Of a DNA stretch of 50,683 nt, positions 7,889 through 15,593 are shown piece after piece. Both the position numbers and the translations under genes were made by a program. This stretch comes from DAOUET01 sp034430155. GTDB lineage: Bacteria; Chloroflexota; Anaerolineae; Anaerolineales; UBA4823. The notes beneath the pieces were generated by a model. The model saw only the letters and a list, made by a program, of their open reading frames with translations. It was not told the origin of the DNA and ran no database searches. Location: assembly GCA_034430155.1 (NCBI GenBank), contig DAOUET010000097.1, positions 1-50,683 on the forward strand. The letters are read 5' to 3'. The number at the start of each line of letters is the position of its first letter. The stretch's first letter is position 1.

Positions 7889-8899
7889 TCAGAAAGATGT
7901 ATAGAAACCTGCTGGATTGAGTTCTGTGAAGGGTTGTACGGTTGAAAGGTAGCGTCGGACATCCACACATAGGTGACATTTTCCCGCATAGCCTTCAACG
8001 GTCTGTTCGAATCCAAAATCATCACTAGCCAGGTTAAACAAACCAAAAGGCCCCTCATCGATTAATATCTTGATGAAGGGCGGATAAGAACCTGCTTGGA
8101 AGTTAGCCAGGATTTGTGGTAAGTTGTGCCAACTCCCTAAAGAAAGGCCTCCACAAAATCCTGGTATAAAGTTGCCATACAAATCAAAATGTGAGTGCTG
8201 CCCGTAAAGGATCTCCTGCCGGCAATTATCCTGGTGAAATGCCGAGGCAGGCAATTTCTCAGTGAGGTATCCAAGTTTATACCCAGATCTTCCTCCAGAT
8301 ATCAGACCGTAGCCTTCCCAAAACATCAATCCGGCGGGTTGTCGACCGTACGATTGGATGTAATGGTTAAGTGGGGTTGTTCGATCTGATCCAAACCGGG
8401 TAATCATGTCGATCCATTCAGGCAAATAAACCATGACACCTTGGGATTTGAAAATTTCTAAAGCGATCCCGATCGCCAGGAGAGTACGCTTAGGCGGGAT
8501 AGTTTCAGCGTGGAAAGGTGAACAACTGATCAATATGGCAGACAATCCCGCTTGTTTCAGAGTGGAGAACCTCTCTTTTACCTGACCGGGATGGACACAC
8601 CAACCGGCATTTGTCTCAACATAGCAGGGTATATCCAATGCAACTGCGACCTTCACTGCATAGAGCAGCAAAGGAAAATTAAGGAACGGTTCTCCACCGG
8701 TAATATGCACTTGATACCCATTTCCCCAGATGCGCGTAATCTCCAATGCTTCCTGAATCTCCCCAGCGGCAATCCAATCCTTCCACCCAGGTCCGCAGTT
8801 GTATAAACAATGGGCGCAGGCGCTCTGGCATTTGTACGATAGTATCAGACCCAGATCTGATGGGTTGAGGCAAGTATTCACCTGATTAGTATAGAGCAA
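7889..8899 (-). CDS. Radical SAM protein of unknown function
   Basis: 336 residues. The radical SAM cluster motif C-x3-C-x2-C is at residues 24, 28 and 31 (SYKCQSACAHC), and ITGGEPFLNF near residue 67 is the GGE motif that positions S-adenosylmethionine. The C-terminal part has a further CHLC pair (AGKCHLCVDVRRYL) and a lone Cys in FIPGFCGGLSLG, which could bind an auxiliary cluster as in SPASM-like proteins. No membrane segment is seen. It precedes hyuA by 45 bases and follows another radical SAM gene by 62 bases, so all four genes may be one operon. The reaction catalysed is unknown; the neighbourhood does not reveal a peptide substrate. Confidence 0.8.
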   Translation of the reverse strand: MLYTNQVNTCLNPSDLGLILSYKCQSACAHCLYNCGPGWKDWIAAGEIQEALEITRIWGNGYQVHITGGEPFLNFPLLLYAVKVAVALDIPCYVETNAGWCVHPGQVKERFSTLKQAGLSAILISCSPFHAETIPPKRTLLAIGIALEIFKSQGVMVYLPEWIDMITRFGSDRTTPLNHYIQSYGRQPAGLMFWEGYGLISGGRSGYKLGYLTEKLPASAFHQDNCRQEILYGQHSHFDLYGNFIPGFCGGLSLGSWHNLPQILANFQAGSYPPFIKILIDEGPFGLFNLASDDFGFEQTVEGYAGKCHLCVDVRRYLSTVQPFTELNPAGFYTSF

Positions 8900-8961
8900 T
8901 GGTAGGGGAAATGCAAGATTGGGAAATTGGGGCTATTCAGAAGGTTAGCAATGTGACCGAG

Positions 8962-10107
8962 TCACCAAAGAGAGAGCTGGCGGCTGGGTCGTTTTCCATC
9001 GAGAAGGATGAAAGGTGCAGCCCGTAAGGTATTAATTCCAATCTTGCGAAGATCGCTCAGGTCGTAGAAAATCCCATACCTTCTGGCTCTTAATATTAGA
9101 TTAGCGCTATTTGGGCCAATACCGGGAATCCGCATTAATTCCCCTTTGGGGGCAAGGTTGACCTCTACGGGTTTTTCGGTCAAGTTTAATTGAGCCCAGG
9201 CCAGTTTTGGATCGGTTTTTTCAGGTAAATTCCCTTGTTGGTCGAAAGGCAGATCTTTTACATTGAAACCATAATCCCGTAATAAAAAGGAAGCCTGGTA
9301 GAGACGTTGTTGCCGGGCTGGGAGTGTAGCAGGCAGATTCTCCAAGGGAGTGTCAGGAATTGGATTAAAAGCCGAGAAATAAGCCCGACCAACGTCCATA
9401 TTCCGGTAAAGATGATCGGTAGTATCAAGGAGTTCCAGATCACTCTCACCGGCGCCACCGACAACAAATTGAGTGGTTAAAGAAGGCCAGTGCCCATTCC
9501 ATGATTTCGGATTAGGACCCGCTTTACGAATTTCATTGATCCATTGAAGTGGCTGCAGGAGTTCTTCAAAAAACTGTTTGCGAGGAGCAAGCTTGGAGAG
9601 GCGGTGATTGTTAGGCGCTTCAAGATTTATTGAGACACGATTGGCCAATTGCATAGAAGCAATGACCTGTTCCCTTTCAGCTCCGGGCATAATCTTGAGA
9701 TGGAGATAACCGGAATAACCATAGTTTCGACGCAGGATTTCAGCAGTGGCTATTAGTTTATCCTGGGTATGGACGCCACCGGCGATAATGCCTGAGCTTA
9801 AGAAAAAACCTTCCACAATCCCATTGCGATACAGGTTGATGAAAGTCTTGGCCATCTCATTAGGTTTGAATGTCGCTCGTCGGTAGTTGCGACCTGCTCT
9901 AAAAGGACAGTAATAACAATTACGTTCACATGCTGAGGTTAGTAATGTCTTTAACAGGGCAAAGCGTTTACCACCTGGCATTACTGCGTTGGTCACCATA
10001 CCGGCGAAGTCTGATGAAGCGTCAAACTTGGGACAGCCAGTGTCTTCTGCTGGTTCCAGATACATTTGGGTAGAAAGGGTTCTAAGCTTACCAAGGGCGT
10101 CCACCAA
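8962..10107 (-). CDS. Putative DNA modification/repair radical SAM protein with HhH tail
   Basis: 381 residues. The radical SAM motif is C60-x3-C64-x2-C67 (SACERNCYYCPFRAGRNYRR). The C-terminus has a helix-hairpin-helix, MRIPGIGPNSANLILRAR, usual for non-specific DNA binding. This layout matches the family described as putative DNA modification/repair radical SAM proteins (TIGR03916), which in many bacteria is paired with a uracil-DNA glycosylase-like partner. No such partner is next to it here. The role in DNA repair is family knowledge and unproven. A good promoter overlapped by a palindrome lies about 80-105 bases upstream, suggesting regulated expression. Confidence 0.85.
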   Translation of the reverse strand: MVDALGKLRTLSTQMYLEPAEDTGCPKFDASSDFAGMVTNAVMPGGKRFALLKTLLTSACERNCYYCPFRAGRNYRRATFKPNEMAKTFINLYRNGIVEGFFLSSGIIAGGVHTQDKLIATAEILRRNYGYSGYLHLKIMPGAEREQVIASMQLANRVSINLEAPNNHRLSKLAPRKQFFEELLQPLQWINEIRKAGPNPKSWNGHWPSLTTQFVVGGAGESDLELLDTTDHLYRNMDVGRAYFSAFNPIPDTPLENLPATLPARQQRLYQASFLLRDYGFNVKDLPFDQQGNLPEKTDPKLAWAQLNLTEKPVEVNLAPKGELMRIPGIGPNSANLILRARRYGIFYDLSDLRKIGINTLRAAPFILLDGKRPSRQLSLW

Positions 10108-10183
10108 TTATTTCCTCAGAAATTTAATTAGAAACAAATTTTTGTCTATCAGAGTGGGGTTGTATTTATCTTTGATATTAGAA

Positions 10184-10200
10184 CAATTGTACTACAATTG
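10184..10200. promoter_or_regulatory. Palindromic operator candidate over the rSAM promoter
   Basis: Perfect inverted repeat CAATTGTA-C-TACAATTG, 8-bp arms around a single central base. It covers the -10 box and part of the spacer of the minus-strand promoter for the radical SAM repair gene, an arrangement typical of a repressor site. Partly overlapping it at 10181-10192 is GAAC-AATT-GTAC, one base away from the GAAC-N4-GTTC pattern of Gram-positive-type LexA boxes. Confidence 0.5.
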
Positions 10201-10214
10201 CCTAATTACCACAA
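10186..10214 (-). promoter_or_regulatory. Sigma70-type promoter for the minus-strand radical SAM genes
   Basis: Read on the minus strand: -35 TTGTGG (10209-10214), 17-base spacer, -10 TACAAT (10186-10191). It would start transcription near 10179, about 70 bases before the radical SAM start codon at 10107. The spacing is optimal and both boxes match the consensus in at least four of six positions. Confidence 0.55.
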
Positions 10215-10359
10215 GCATTGATACAACCAGCGAGTTTCGAGAAGGAATTATTTTCTTTCAAGGAGTTTGAGTGGGGCAAAGATGATGAAAATCTATGGCA
10301 TGGGTTATTTCATTAAAGCTGCCAATGGGCTGCCAACAGCATGACGTGAAAAGGATTGA

Positions 10360-11526
10360 TTACCATCTTTGTAGCAGATGGGTGAGGATTGTGGCTCCGC
10401 TGCCGCCAATACTTTGAGCCATGCCAACTCTGGCGGCATCAATCTGGTTTTTACCGGCTTCACCGCGTAGTTGTTGTACAATCTCGACAATCTGATAAAC
10501 ACCTGAAGCACCCACTGGATGACCACGAGCTTTTAGACCTCCCATGGTGGTGATAGGGATGCGTCCCGTGAGGCAGATATCGCCATCCAATGCAAGGCGG
10601 GGTGCTTGACCGCATTCAGCAAAACCACACGCTTCCAGAGACAGGACGGACATAATTGAGAAGGCGTCGTGGATTTCGAAGAAGTCGATATCCTGGGGTT
10701 CCAGGGCAGATTGAGCATAACATCGCTTGGCAGAATTTGCAGCGGCTGCCAACCACAGGGGGTTTTTGCGATCGTGTAAGGCAAAAATGTCTGTGGCTGA
10801 GGCTGAGCCGATAATCCTGACAGCCGTTCTGCCATCACGAGCCGCATACCGGTCCAACGAATCTGCTGGCACCAACAATACTGCAGCAGCACCGTCACCA
10901 ATAGGGGAGGCGTCCAGCAAATTGATTGGGTCAGCTACCATCCGAGAAGTTATATAATCTTCAACGGTAATCTCAAAAGGAAGGCGGGAATATGGATTGT
11001 GGAGTGCATTGGCATGGGCATTAATCGAGAACGGAGCAAAATCTGCATGATTCCAGCCAAATTCATACATATATCTCTTCATGATTAAGGCATTGAGGGC
11101 GACAAAAGTGAGGCCTTGGGCAGATTCCCAATCAGCATCAGCCGCGGTGGCTAAAGCAGCGGTAACCTCCGCAGGTTTGGAATCGGTCATTTTCTCGACG
11201 CCAACCGCGATGGCTGAATCAAGCTCGCCTGAAGCTACCGCGATCATGCCAGTCCGGAAGGCTGCCGCGCCTGATGCGCAGGCGGTTTCGACTTTGAGGG
11301 CTTCTATGTGGCGTAGACCAACCCAATCTGCTATCAACGCCCCCAGGTTCTCCTGGTGGTTGAGAGAACCAGAAAGCATATTTCCGACAAATAAACCTTC
11401 CGTGGTACTCCACCCGGCATCGGCGAGGGCTACGTATATCGCTTCTGCAGCAAGATCACGGAGTGATTTGTCCCAATGTTCAGCAACAGGGGTTTGACCT
11501 ACCCCAATAATGGCAACTTCACGCAT
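10360..11526 (-). CDS. Thiolase-family protein (acetyl-CoA acetyltransferase-like)
   Basis: 388 residues, close to the normal thiolase length. The nucleophile is Cys83 in ETACASGAAAFRTG. The second-half motifs FFEIHDAFSIM (with the catalytic His) and GGLKARGHPVGASG (with the GHP His) are complete. It belongs to the SCP-x/archaeal-type thiolase branch rather than the classical FadA/AtoB type, judging from HDAF instead of NEAF. In archaea and some Chloroflexota such thiolases sit beside HMG-CoA synthase and a DUF35 OB-fold partner for mevalonate synthesis. Neither is present here, so the role (acetoacetyl-CoA formation or lipid degradation) stays open. Confidence 0.88.
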   Translation of the reverse strand: MREVAIIGVGQTPVAEHWDKSLRDLAAEAIYVALADAGWSTTEGLFVGNMLSGSLNHQENLGALIADWVGLRHIEALKVETACASGAAAFRTGMIAVASGELDSAIAVGVEKMTDSKPAEVTAALATAADADWESAQGLTFVALNALIMKRYMYEFGWNHADFAPFSINAHANALHNPYSRLPFEITVEDYITSRMVADPINLLDASPIGDGAAAVLLVPADSLDRYAARDGRTAVRIIGSASATDIFALHDRKNPLWLAAAANSAKRCYAQSALEPQDIDFFEIHDAFSIMSVLSLEACGFAECGQAPRLALDGDICLTGRIPITTMGGLKARGHPVGASGVYQIVEIVQQLRGEAGKNQIDAARVGMAQSIGGSGATILTHLLQRW

Positions 11527-11889
11527 ATATGATCCCCTTAGTCATTTTACTCTATTGTGATTATAAGGGGAATAACTGGAAGAAACTATCAGATTGGAGA
11601 AAAGTAGGCGTGAGGTGTGAGGCGTAAGAGTGGGGATTACAATTGGTCCGTGCGAAAGGAGAATTGCAATGACCAGTCACGACCAATTTACTGCTTACCT
11701 GTCTCTCTTGAAAATTCGCCAGTCAGCAGGGCGCAGAAATGTGATCATCGCGGGTGGTTTATATTATAGCTGGATTTGATATTATATTTATTGTGAACTT
11801 CCTGATGGCCTAGGTCAAGCTTGAAATCGTCAAGGGAAGCATTGAGTTGATGAATAATCTTCGGAATAAGTCTGAATCCACACTCACTA
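11527..11889. other. Intergenic region without a supported gene
   Basis: About 360 bases upstream of the P450 wreck. The only thing resembling a gene start is an ATG at 11669 behind AAAGGAG, but its frame closes after 36 codons and matches nothing I know. It may be the start of a decayed gene. Confidence 0.4.
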
Positions 11890-12477
11890 TTGATAGGGCC
11901 AAACATGATAAAAGATCTTACCTCGCTTCCACCTCGCCACCGCAAGTTGCGCGATCTGGTTACCAAGGTATTCACGCCTCGGGCGATCACAAAATTTCTT
12001 CCAATTGATAGAAGAACGTAAAAAGGAGCCCGGAGATGACCTGATCAGTGGCTTGCTGAAAGCCAATATTGACGGTGAGCACTTGGAGATGGTCGAACTG
12101 TTGGGTTTTTGTGCACTTTTGCTGGGAGCAGGTAATGAAACCACTACTAACTTGCTGGGGAATGCCATGCTAACCTTTGTGGAATATCCTGAGGTTTGGG
12201 AACAGTTGAAAGCTAATCTGGAACTGCTGCCCCTGACGATCGAAGAGGTGTTGCGATACCGTTCAATTGTGGCCTGGATCGGATCAGCCAATCACGATGA
12301 AGATCAATTTCCACATCCTGAGGAGTTTGATGTTGAACGTTCACCAAGATCGCCCTGGAGACTGTGTTGGATTGCTTCCAAAGGGTCGAGCTGGTGCTAA
12401 ATACAAATCTGGAAGGTATGCCCAGTAATCTTATTTCTGGACTAAAACGACTACCAATCCAAGTCTATATAGGGTGA
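11890..12477 (+). pseudogene. Cytochrome P450, heavily decayed
   Basis: Pieces of a class I bacterial P450 appear in order but in different frames. Near 11910-12000 there is LPPRHRKLRDLVTKVFTPRA, the segment after helix C. From about 12005 follow LISGLLKANIDGEHL and the I-helix LLGAGNETTTNLLGNAM, with the oxygen-binding AG-x-ET-T, then the K-helix EEVLRYRS (ExxR). After this, sequence is missing: the frame jumps to IGSANHDEDQFPHPEEFDVERSP. From 12346 in another frame there is LETVLDCFQRVEL followed by SGLKRLPIQVY, the C-terminus, ending at TGA 12475-12477. The heme-binding Cys loop (FGHGIHxCLG in the family) is absent. At least two deletions and a frame change make it non-functional. Confidence 0.85.
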
Positions 12478-12884
12478 TCTTCAATATGATTGGGTATGTA
12501 GACGCGCAGTTACTGGGCGGGATAATCGGTTTGCTCCCTCTGGTATCTAGGGGACAAACCGGGGTATGCAATATTAAATGCCTATAGATACACAAGGGTA
12601 TATAGAATTGCAAATATTGAATGGTGGTTGAGAGTTGTAGTGAGATGGTTGAAGCGGAGAAACGAAGGAGTATCTTGATGCCCTTTCTGGGGAAGATTCA
12701 TGGTATCGACAATTTCTTGGGAGTCTGAGGAGTCGTTGAGTGGGGGTGAGGACGGAATGTCGGGATCGCTGAATGATGGATGAATGAAGCGATTTGCAAG
12801 AAATACCAGGATAATAGAAAAAACCTCGTATCGAGATCCCCGAGATCGACATATCTTTAGAATGAGTAGGGGGGAAATTTTAAC
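12478..12884. other. Intergenic region, no supported gene
   Basis: About 400 bases between the P450 pseudogene and the recombinase promoter. Open frames here are short and look random. Nothing beyond weak, unconvincing traces can be named. Confidence 0.5.
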
Positions 12885-12913
12885 TTGACAGCGGTTGAAA
12901 AGTCTGCTATGCT
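12885..12913 (+). promoter_or_regulatory. Strong sigma70 promoter of the recombinase gene
   Basis: -35 TTGACA (12885-12890) matches the consensus fully. It is followed by a 17-base spacer and -10 TATGCT (12908-12913). The expected start point is near 12920, inside the palindrome that follows, about 64 bases upstream of the recombinase ATG. Confidence 0.8.
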
Positions 12914-12917
12914 ATAA

Positions 12918-12949
12918 ATGCTTCTGATAAGTATTATTATCAGAAGCAT
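12918..12949. repeat. Perfect 13-bp palindrome, dif-like, at the recombinase transcription start
   Basis: Arms ATGCTTCTGATAA (12918-12930) and TTATCAGAAGCAT (12937-12949) are exact inverted copies around a 6-base centre GTATTA. The core ATAA-N6-TTAT with about 11-bp arms is the architecture of XerC/XerD (dif) core sites. It starts 4 bases after the -10 box of the promoter of a Xer-type recombinase gene. It can be a recombination site, an autoregulatory operator, or a hairpin at the 5' end of the transcript. No T run follows, so it is not a normal terminator. Confidence 0.75.
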
Positions 12950-12983
12950 AAAGATTTATCGATTTTCATCAGGAAAGTAACCC

Positions 12984-13961
12984 ATGACCCCTACGATCTC
13001 TAAAGCCATTGAGGCCTACCTAGAAAGCGTTGGTTACGCACGAAGCCCTAATACGGCTCGAACCTACCGAAATGCGATGACCGCCTTCCGTGCCACTTTG
13101 GCTGATCATGGCCTCCCAACCACCTCCTCCAATATCTCCGATTTAAGCGAAGACGCCATTTCCTGGTTTGCAAGCGATATGAAGGCCTTTTCTCCGGCAA
13201 CAGAACGGCTCTATCTAACCGCTGTAACCGGTTTCTACGAATACCTGGTAGCCGAACGCCTGGCTGATCTTAATTTACCACGCTTACGCCTGTTAATTCG
13301 CCAGCGGTCACGCCGTCCAGGACTGCGCTTACCCCAATTTCCGCGTGAAGACATTGAAGAAATATTGGAATATGCAAACAAATTAGATTACACAAAATCA
13401 AATAATGAGCATGATATATTGCGTGATTTACGCGACCGGGCATTTCTCTTGACCCTGGCAGACACTGGCCTGCGCGTACATGAAGCTTGTAAGCTTTGCC
13501 GGGGGGATATCGATTGGAATGAAAACAAAGCCATCATCACCGGCAAGGGCAATCGCCAGGCCGTTGTACGCTTCTCCATGCGTAGTATTACTGCGCTGCG
13601 CGATTATCTGACCGTCCGTAGCAAGCTAGACGGGTCATCAGGACGACCGCTTACCTCCCTGCCCCTCTTTGCTCGCCATGATCGCGGTGCGGGTAAGAAG
13701 GTCAAACTAATTACTACACGCACTGGGCAAAATATTGTTGCTAAACGTGTGGGTGAAGCTCTGGGAGAACACGCTGTGGGCACTATTACACCTCATTCAT
13801 TCCGGCATTACTTTGTAACGACCGTACTGCGTGGATCAGGCGGAAACTTGAAACTTGCCCAGGAGCTTGCCCGACACAAGAATATCCAGGTGACACAAAG
13901 GTACGCACATCTTTCGGATGATGAATTGGATAGAGGCTATTGGGATATTTTTAATGGTTAG
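12984..13961 (+). CDS. Tyrosine recombinase of the XerC/XerD type
   Basis: 325 residues. The N-terminal SAM-like core-binding domain spans about residues 1-100 (AIEAYLESVGYARSPNTART). The catalytic domain follows with Arg in LADTGLRVHEACKL, Lys in ITGKGNRQ, HSFRHYF (H-x2-R), His in ELARHKNIQVTQRY and the Tyr nucleophile in QRYAHL. All six catalytic positions are present, so it should be active. It cuts and rejoins DNA at palindromic core sites. It lies alone between a dead P450 gene and the transporter operon, with its own strong promoter and a dif-like palindrome right upstream. It may be the chromosome-dimer recombinase of a single-Xer system or the integrase of a lost element. Confidence 0.92.
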   Translation: MTPTISKAIEAYLESVGYARSPNTARTYRNAMTAFRATLADHGLPTTSSNISDLSEDAISWFASDMKAFSPATERLYLTAVTGFYEYLVAERLADLNLPRLRLLIRQRSRRPGLRLPQFPREDIEEILEYANKLDYTKSNNEHDILRDLRDRAFLLTLADTGLRVHEACKLCRGDIDWNENKAIITGKGNRQAVVRFSMRSITALRDYLTVRSKLDGSSGRPLTSLPLFARHDRGAGKKVKLITTRTGQNIVAKRVGEALGEHAVGTITPHSFRHYFVTTVLRGSGGNLKLAQELARHKNIQVTQRYAHLSDDELDRGYWDIFNG

Positions 13962-14282
13962 AATAAACCAACTTGTAACCTCGACCAATAAGCCCATTTC
14001 ATAAAAAAAATGTAAAGGGAAGCCGATCAGCTGTTGACAGAGGCATCTATTTAATATAGACTCTGATTATTCATATTTGACAGGTAGTTAGATATATACC
14101 AAGTGAATATATCGGCCATCGTCCCTTGCAGGTTAATGCAATCATGAAACAGAGGAGGTGCATGCCGGCAATACGCTCCTAGTTCATTCGGCGTCGAAAG
14201 TATCTTGGGCTGGCTCCCCACATGGCAATTTAGCGACGCTGGATTTTCTCCCACGCTTCAATAATAAATAGAGGAGGAAGAA
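13962..14282. other. Leader region of the transporter operon
   Basis: About 320 bases with two TTGACA boxes (14034 and 14077) and a long leader. An AGGAGG at about 14154 stands before a six-codon frame (ATG 14163) but is too close to the ATG to be convincing. Just before the binding-protein start is GAGGAGG, a strong ribosome binding site. Confidence 0.4.
14034..14062 (+). promoter_or_regulatory. Candidate promoter of the branched-chain amino acid transporter operon
   Basis: -35 TTGACA (14034-14039, perfect), 17-base spacer, weak -10 TAGACT (14057-14062); an alternative -10, TATAGA, lies at 15-base spacing. It would give an untranslated leader of roughly 215 bases. Confidence 0.4.
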
Positions 14283-15464
14283 ATGAGGAAGATCAATCTT
14301 TTTACGATGCTTTTTCTGATGCTAGCCGGGGCGTTATTAGTAGGAGCCTGCGCCCAGGCTGCTCCAACATCCATCAAAATCGGCGTCAATGCCCCACTGA
14401 CCGGCGATATCCCCAAAGTTGGTGAAGGCACTAAGTATGCCGCCCAAATGTGGCTTGAGGACATCACTGCGGCAGGTGGACTAGATGTAGGCGGGACAAA
14501 GTACCCGGTCGAATTGGATATCCAGGACAACGAATCCAAGGCTGAATCAGCAGTTGCTGCTAATACCAAGATGATCACCCAGGATGGCGTGCTGGCCATC
14601 GTCGGGCCACAATCCTCTAAACAGGCGGTTCCTGCTGGTGAAGTCGCCAACAAAGACGAGACACCCATGATCAGTCCATGGTCTACCAATCCCAACACCA
14701 CTCTAAACCGTCCATGGGTTTTCCGTGCCTGTTTCCTCGATCCCTTCCAAGGACCAGTAATCGCCAATTTCGTTACCGACCAGTTTGGTTACACTAAAGC
14801 TGCAGTTCTATACGACATCGCAAGCGACTACCCTAAAGGTCTGGCTGAATACTTCAAGAAAGCCTGGGAAGACCTACACGGGGCTGGTTCTGTAGTAGCT
14901 TTCGAGAGCTTTACCACCAAGGACAAGGATTTCAGCGCCCAATTATCCAAGATCAAGGACTCAGGGGCTGAGTTTCTCTTCACACCGCAGTACTATGATG
15001 AGGTGCCTCTGATCGTCAAGCAGGCTCACCAATTGGGATTCACCAACCCCATCGTTGGCAGTGATAGTTGGGGCTCAGCAGAGCTGATGTCGTTGTGTGG
15101 CTCAGACTGTTACGGCCTTTACTTTAGCACCCACTATGCGGCGGCAGGTGCAACAGGTAAGACCAAGGAGTTCATCGATCGCTATAACGCGAAGTACGGT
15201 TATGTACCAGATGACGTGGCAGCTCTAACCTGGGATGCCTTTGGGCTCCTTCAAACTTCGATTCAAAACTGCGGTACGATCACTGGCGATTTGAAAACTG
15301 ATCGCCAATGTGTACGGGATGCATTAGCTCAAATTAAGGACTACCAGGGAATCACTGGCAACATGACCTTCACCCCGGGCAGCGGCGACCCACAGAAGTG
15401 TGCTGTCATTGTCAAGATCAGTGACACGGGTGAGTTTACATTCTTCAAACAGGTTTGCCCGTGA
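14283..15464 (+). CDS. ABC transporter substrate-binding lipoprotein, branched-chain amino acid type
   Basis: 393 residues. The N-terminus is a lipoprotein signal peptide (basic MRKIN, hydrophobic core, lipobox VGAC with Cys23), so the protein is anchored outside the membrane. The mature part is a periplasmic-binding type I fold of the LivJ/LivK group: IKIGVNAPLTGDIPKVGEG at the start, KMITQDGVLAIVGPQSSKQA and SPWSTNPNTT near the ligand cleft. Four further Cys in two pairs lie in the second half (SLCGSDC, and the pair around TDRQC). The gene heads a five-gene operon with matching permeases and ATPases. The ligand could be branched-chain amino acids, other amino acids or amides. GAGGAGG directly upstream fixes the start. 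Confidence 0.93.
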   Translation: MRKINLFTMLFLMLAGALLVGACAQAAPTSIKIGVNAPLTGDIPKVGEGTKYAAQMWLEDITAAGGLDVGGTKYPVELDIQDNESKAESAVAANTKMITQDGVLAIVGPQSSKQAVPAGEVANKDETPMISPWSTNPNTTLNRPWVFRACFLDPFQGPVIANFVTDQFGYTKAAVLYDIASDYPKGLAEYFKKAWEDLHGAGSVVAFESFTTKDKDFSAQLSKIKDSGAEFLFTPQYYDEVPLIVKQAHQLGFTNPIVGSDSWGSAELMSLCGSDCYGLYFSTHYAAAGATGKTKEFIDRYNAKYGYVPDDVAALTWDAFGLLQTSIQNCGTITGDLKTDRQCVRDALAQIKDYQGITGNMTFTPGSGDPQKCAVIVKISDTGEFTFFKQVCP

Positions 15465-15481
15465 AGAAAGAATATCTGATT

Positions 15482-15510
15482 CTCACCTGAGATGAACACA
15501 ATTAGGTGAG
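15482..15510 (+). promoter_or_regulatory. First hairpin between binding-protein and permease genes
   Basis: CTCACCT (15482-15488) pairs exactly with AGGTGAG (15504-15510) over a 15-base loop, just after the stop codon of the binding-protein gene. Such hairpins usually protect the upstream part of an operon mRNA or partly end transcription. Confidence 0.45.
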
Positions 15511-15540
15511 TCTCAAACACAAACCATTCTAAACCATTAG

Positions 15541-15576
15541 GGGCGGGCTGAGGGTATCTATGCTCTTAGCCTGCCC
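15541..15576 (+). promoter_or_regulatory. Second, strong hairpin ahead of the permease gene
   Basis: GGGCGGGCTGAG (15541-15552) pairs with CTTAGCCTGCCC (15565-15576) along all 12 positions, two of them G-T wobbles, over a 12-base loop. No T run follows. It ends five bases before the GAGGAG ribosome binding site of the next gene and may lower permease translation or stabilise the binding-protein mRNA. Confidence 0.6.
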
Positions 15577-15593
15577 TCTTGAGGAGTGATTTG

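Noticed and set aside
10282..10344. 20-codon plus-strand frame between the radical SAM and thiolase genes
   Set aside because: Too short, ribosome binding site too far away, nothing similar known.
12486..12587. Short frame with AQLLGGIIG, resembling an aquaporin helix
   Set aside because: Only about ten residues are suggestive and no NPA motif or further helices are found.
14154..14183. Leader peptide of six codons behind AGGAGG upstream of the transporter operon
   Set aside because: Spacing from ribosome binding site to ATG is too short and the peptide has no branched-chain amino acid run that would suggest attenuation.
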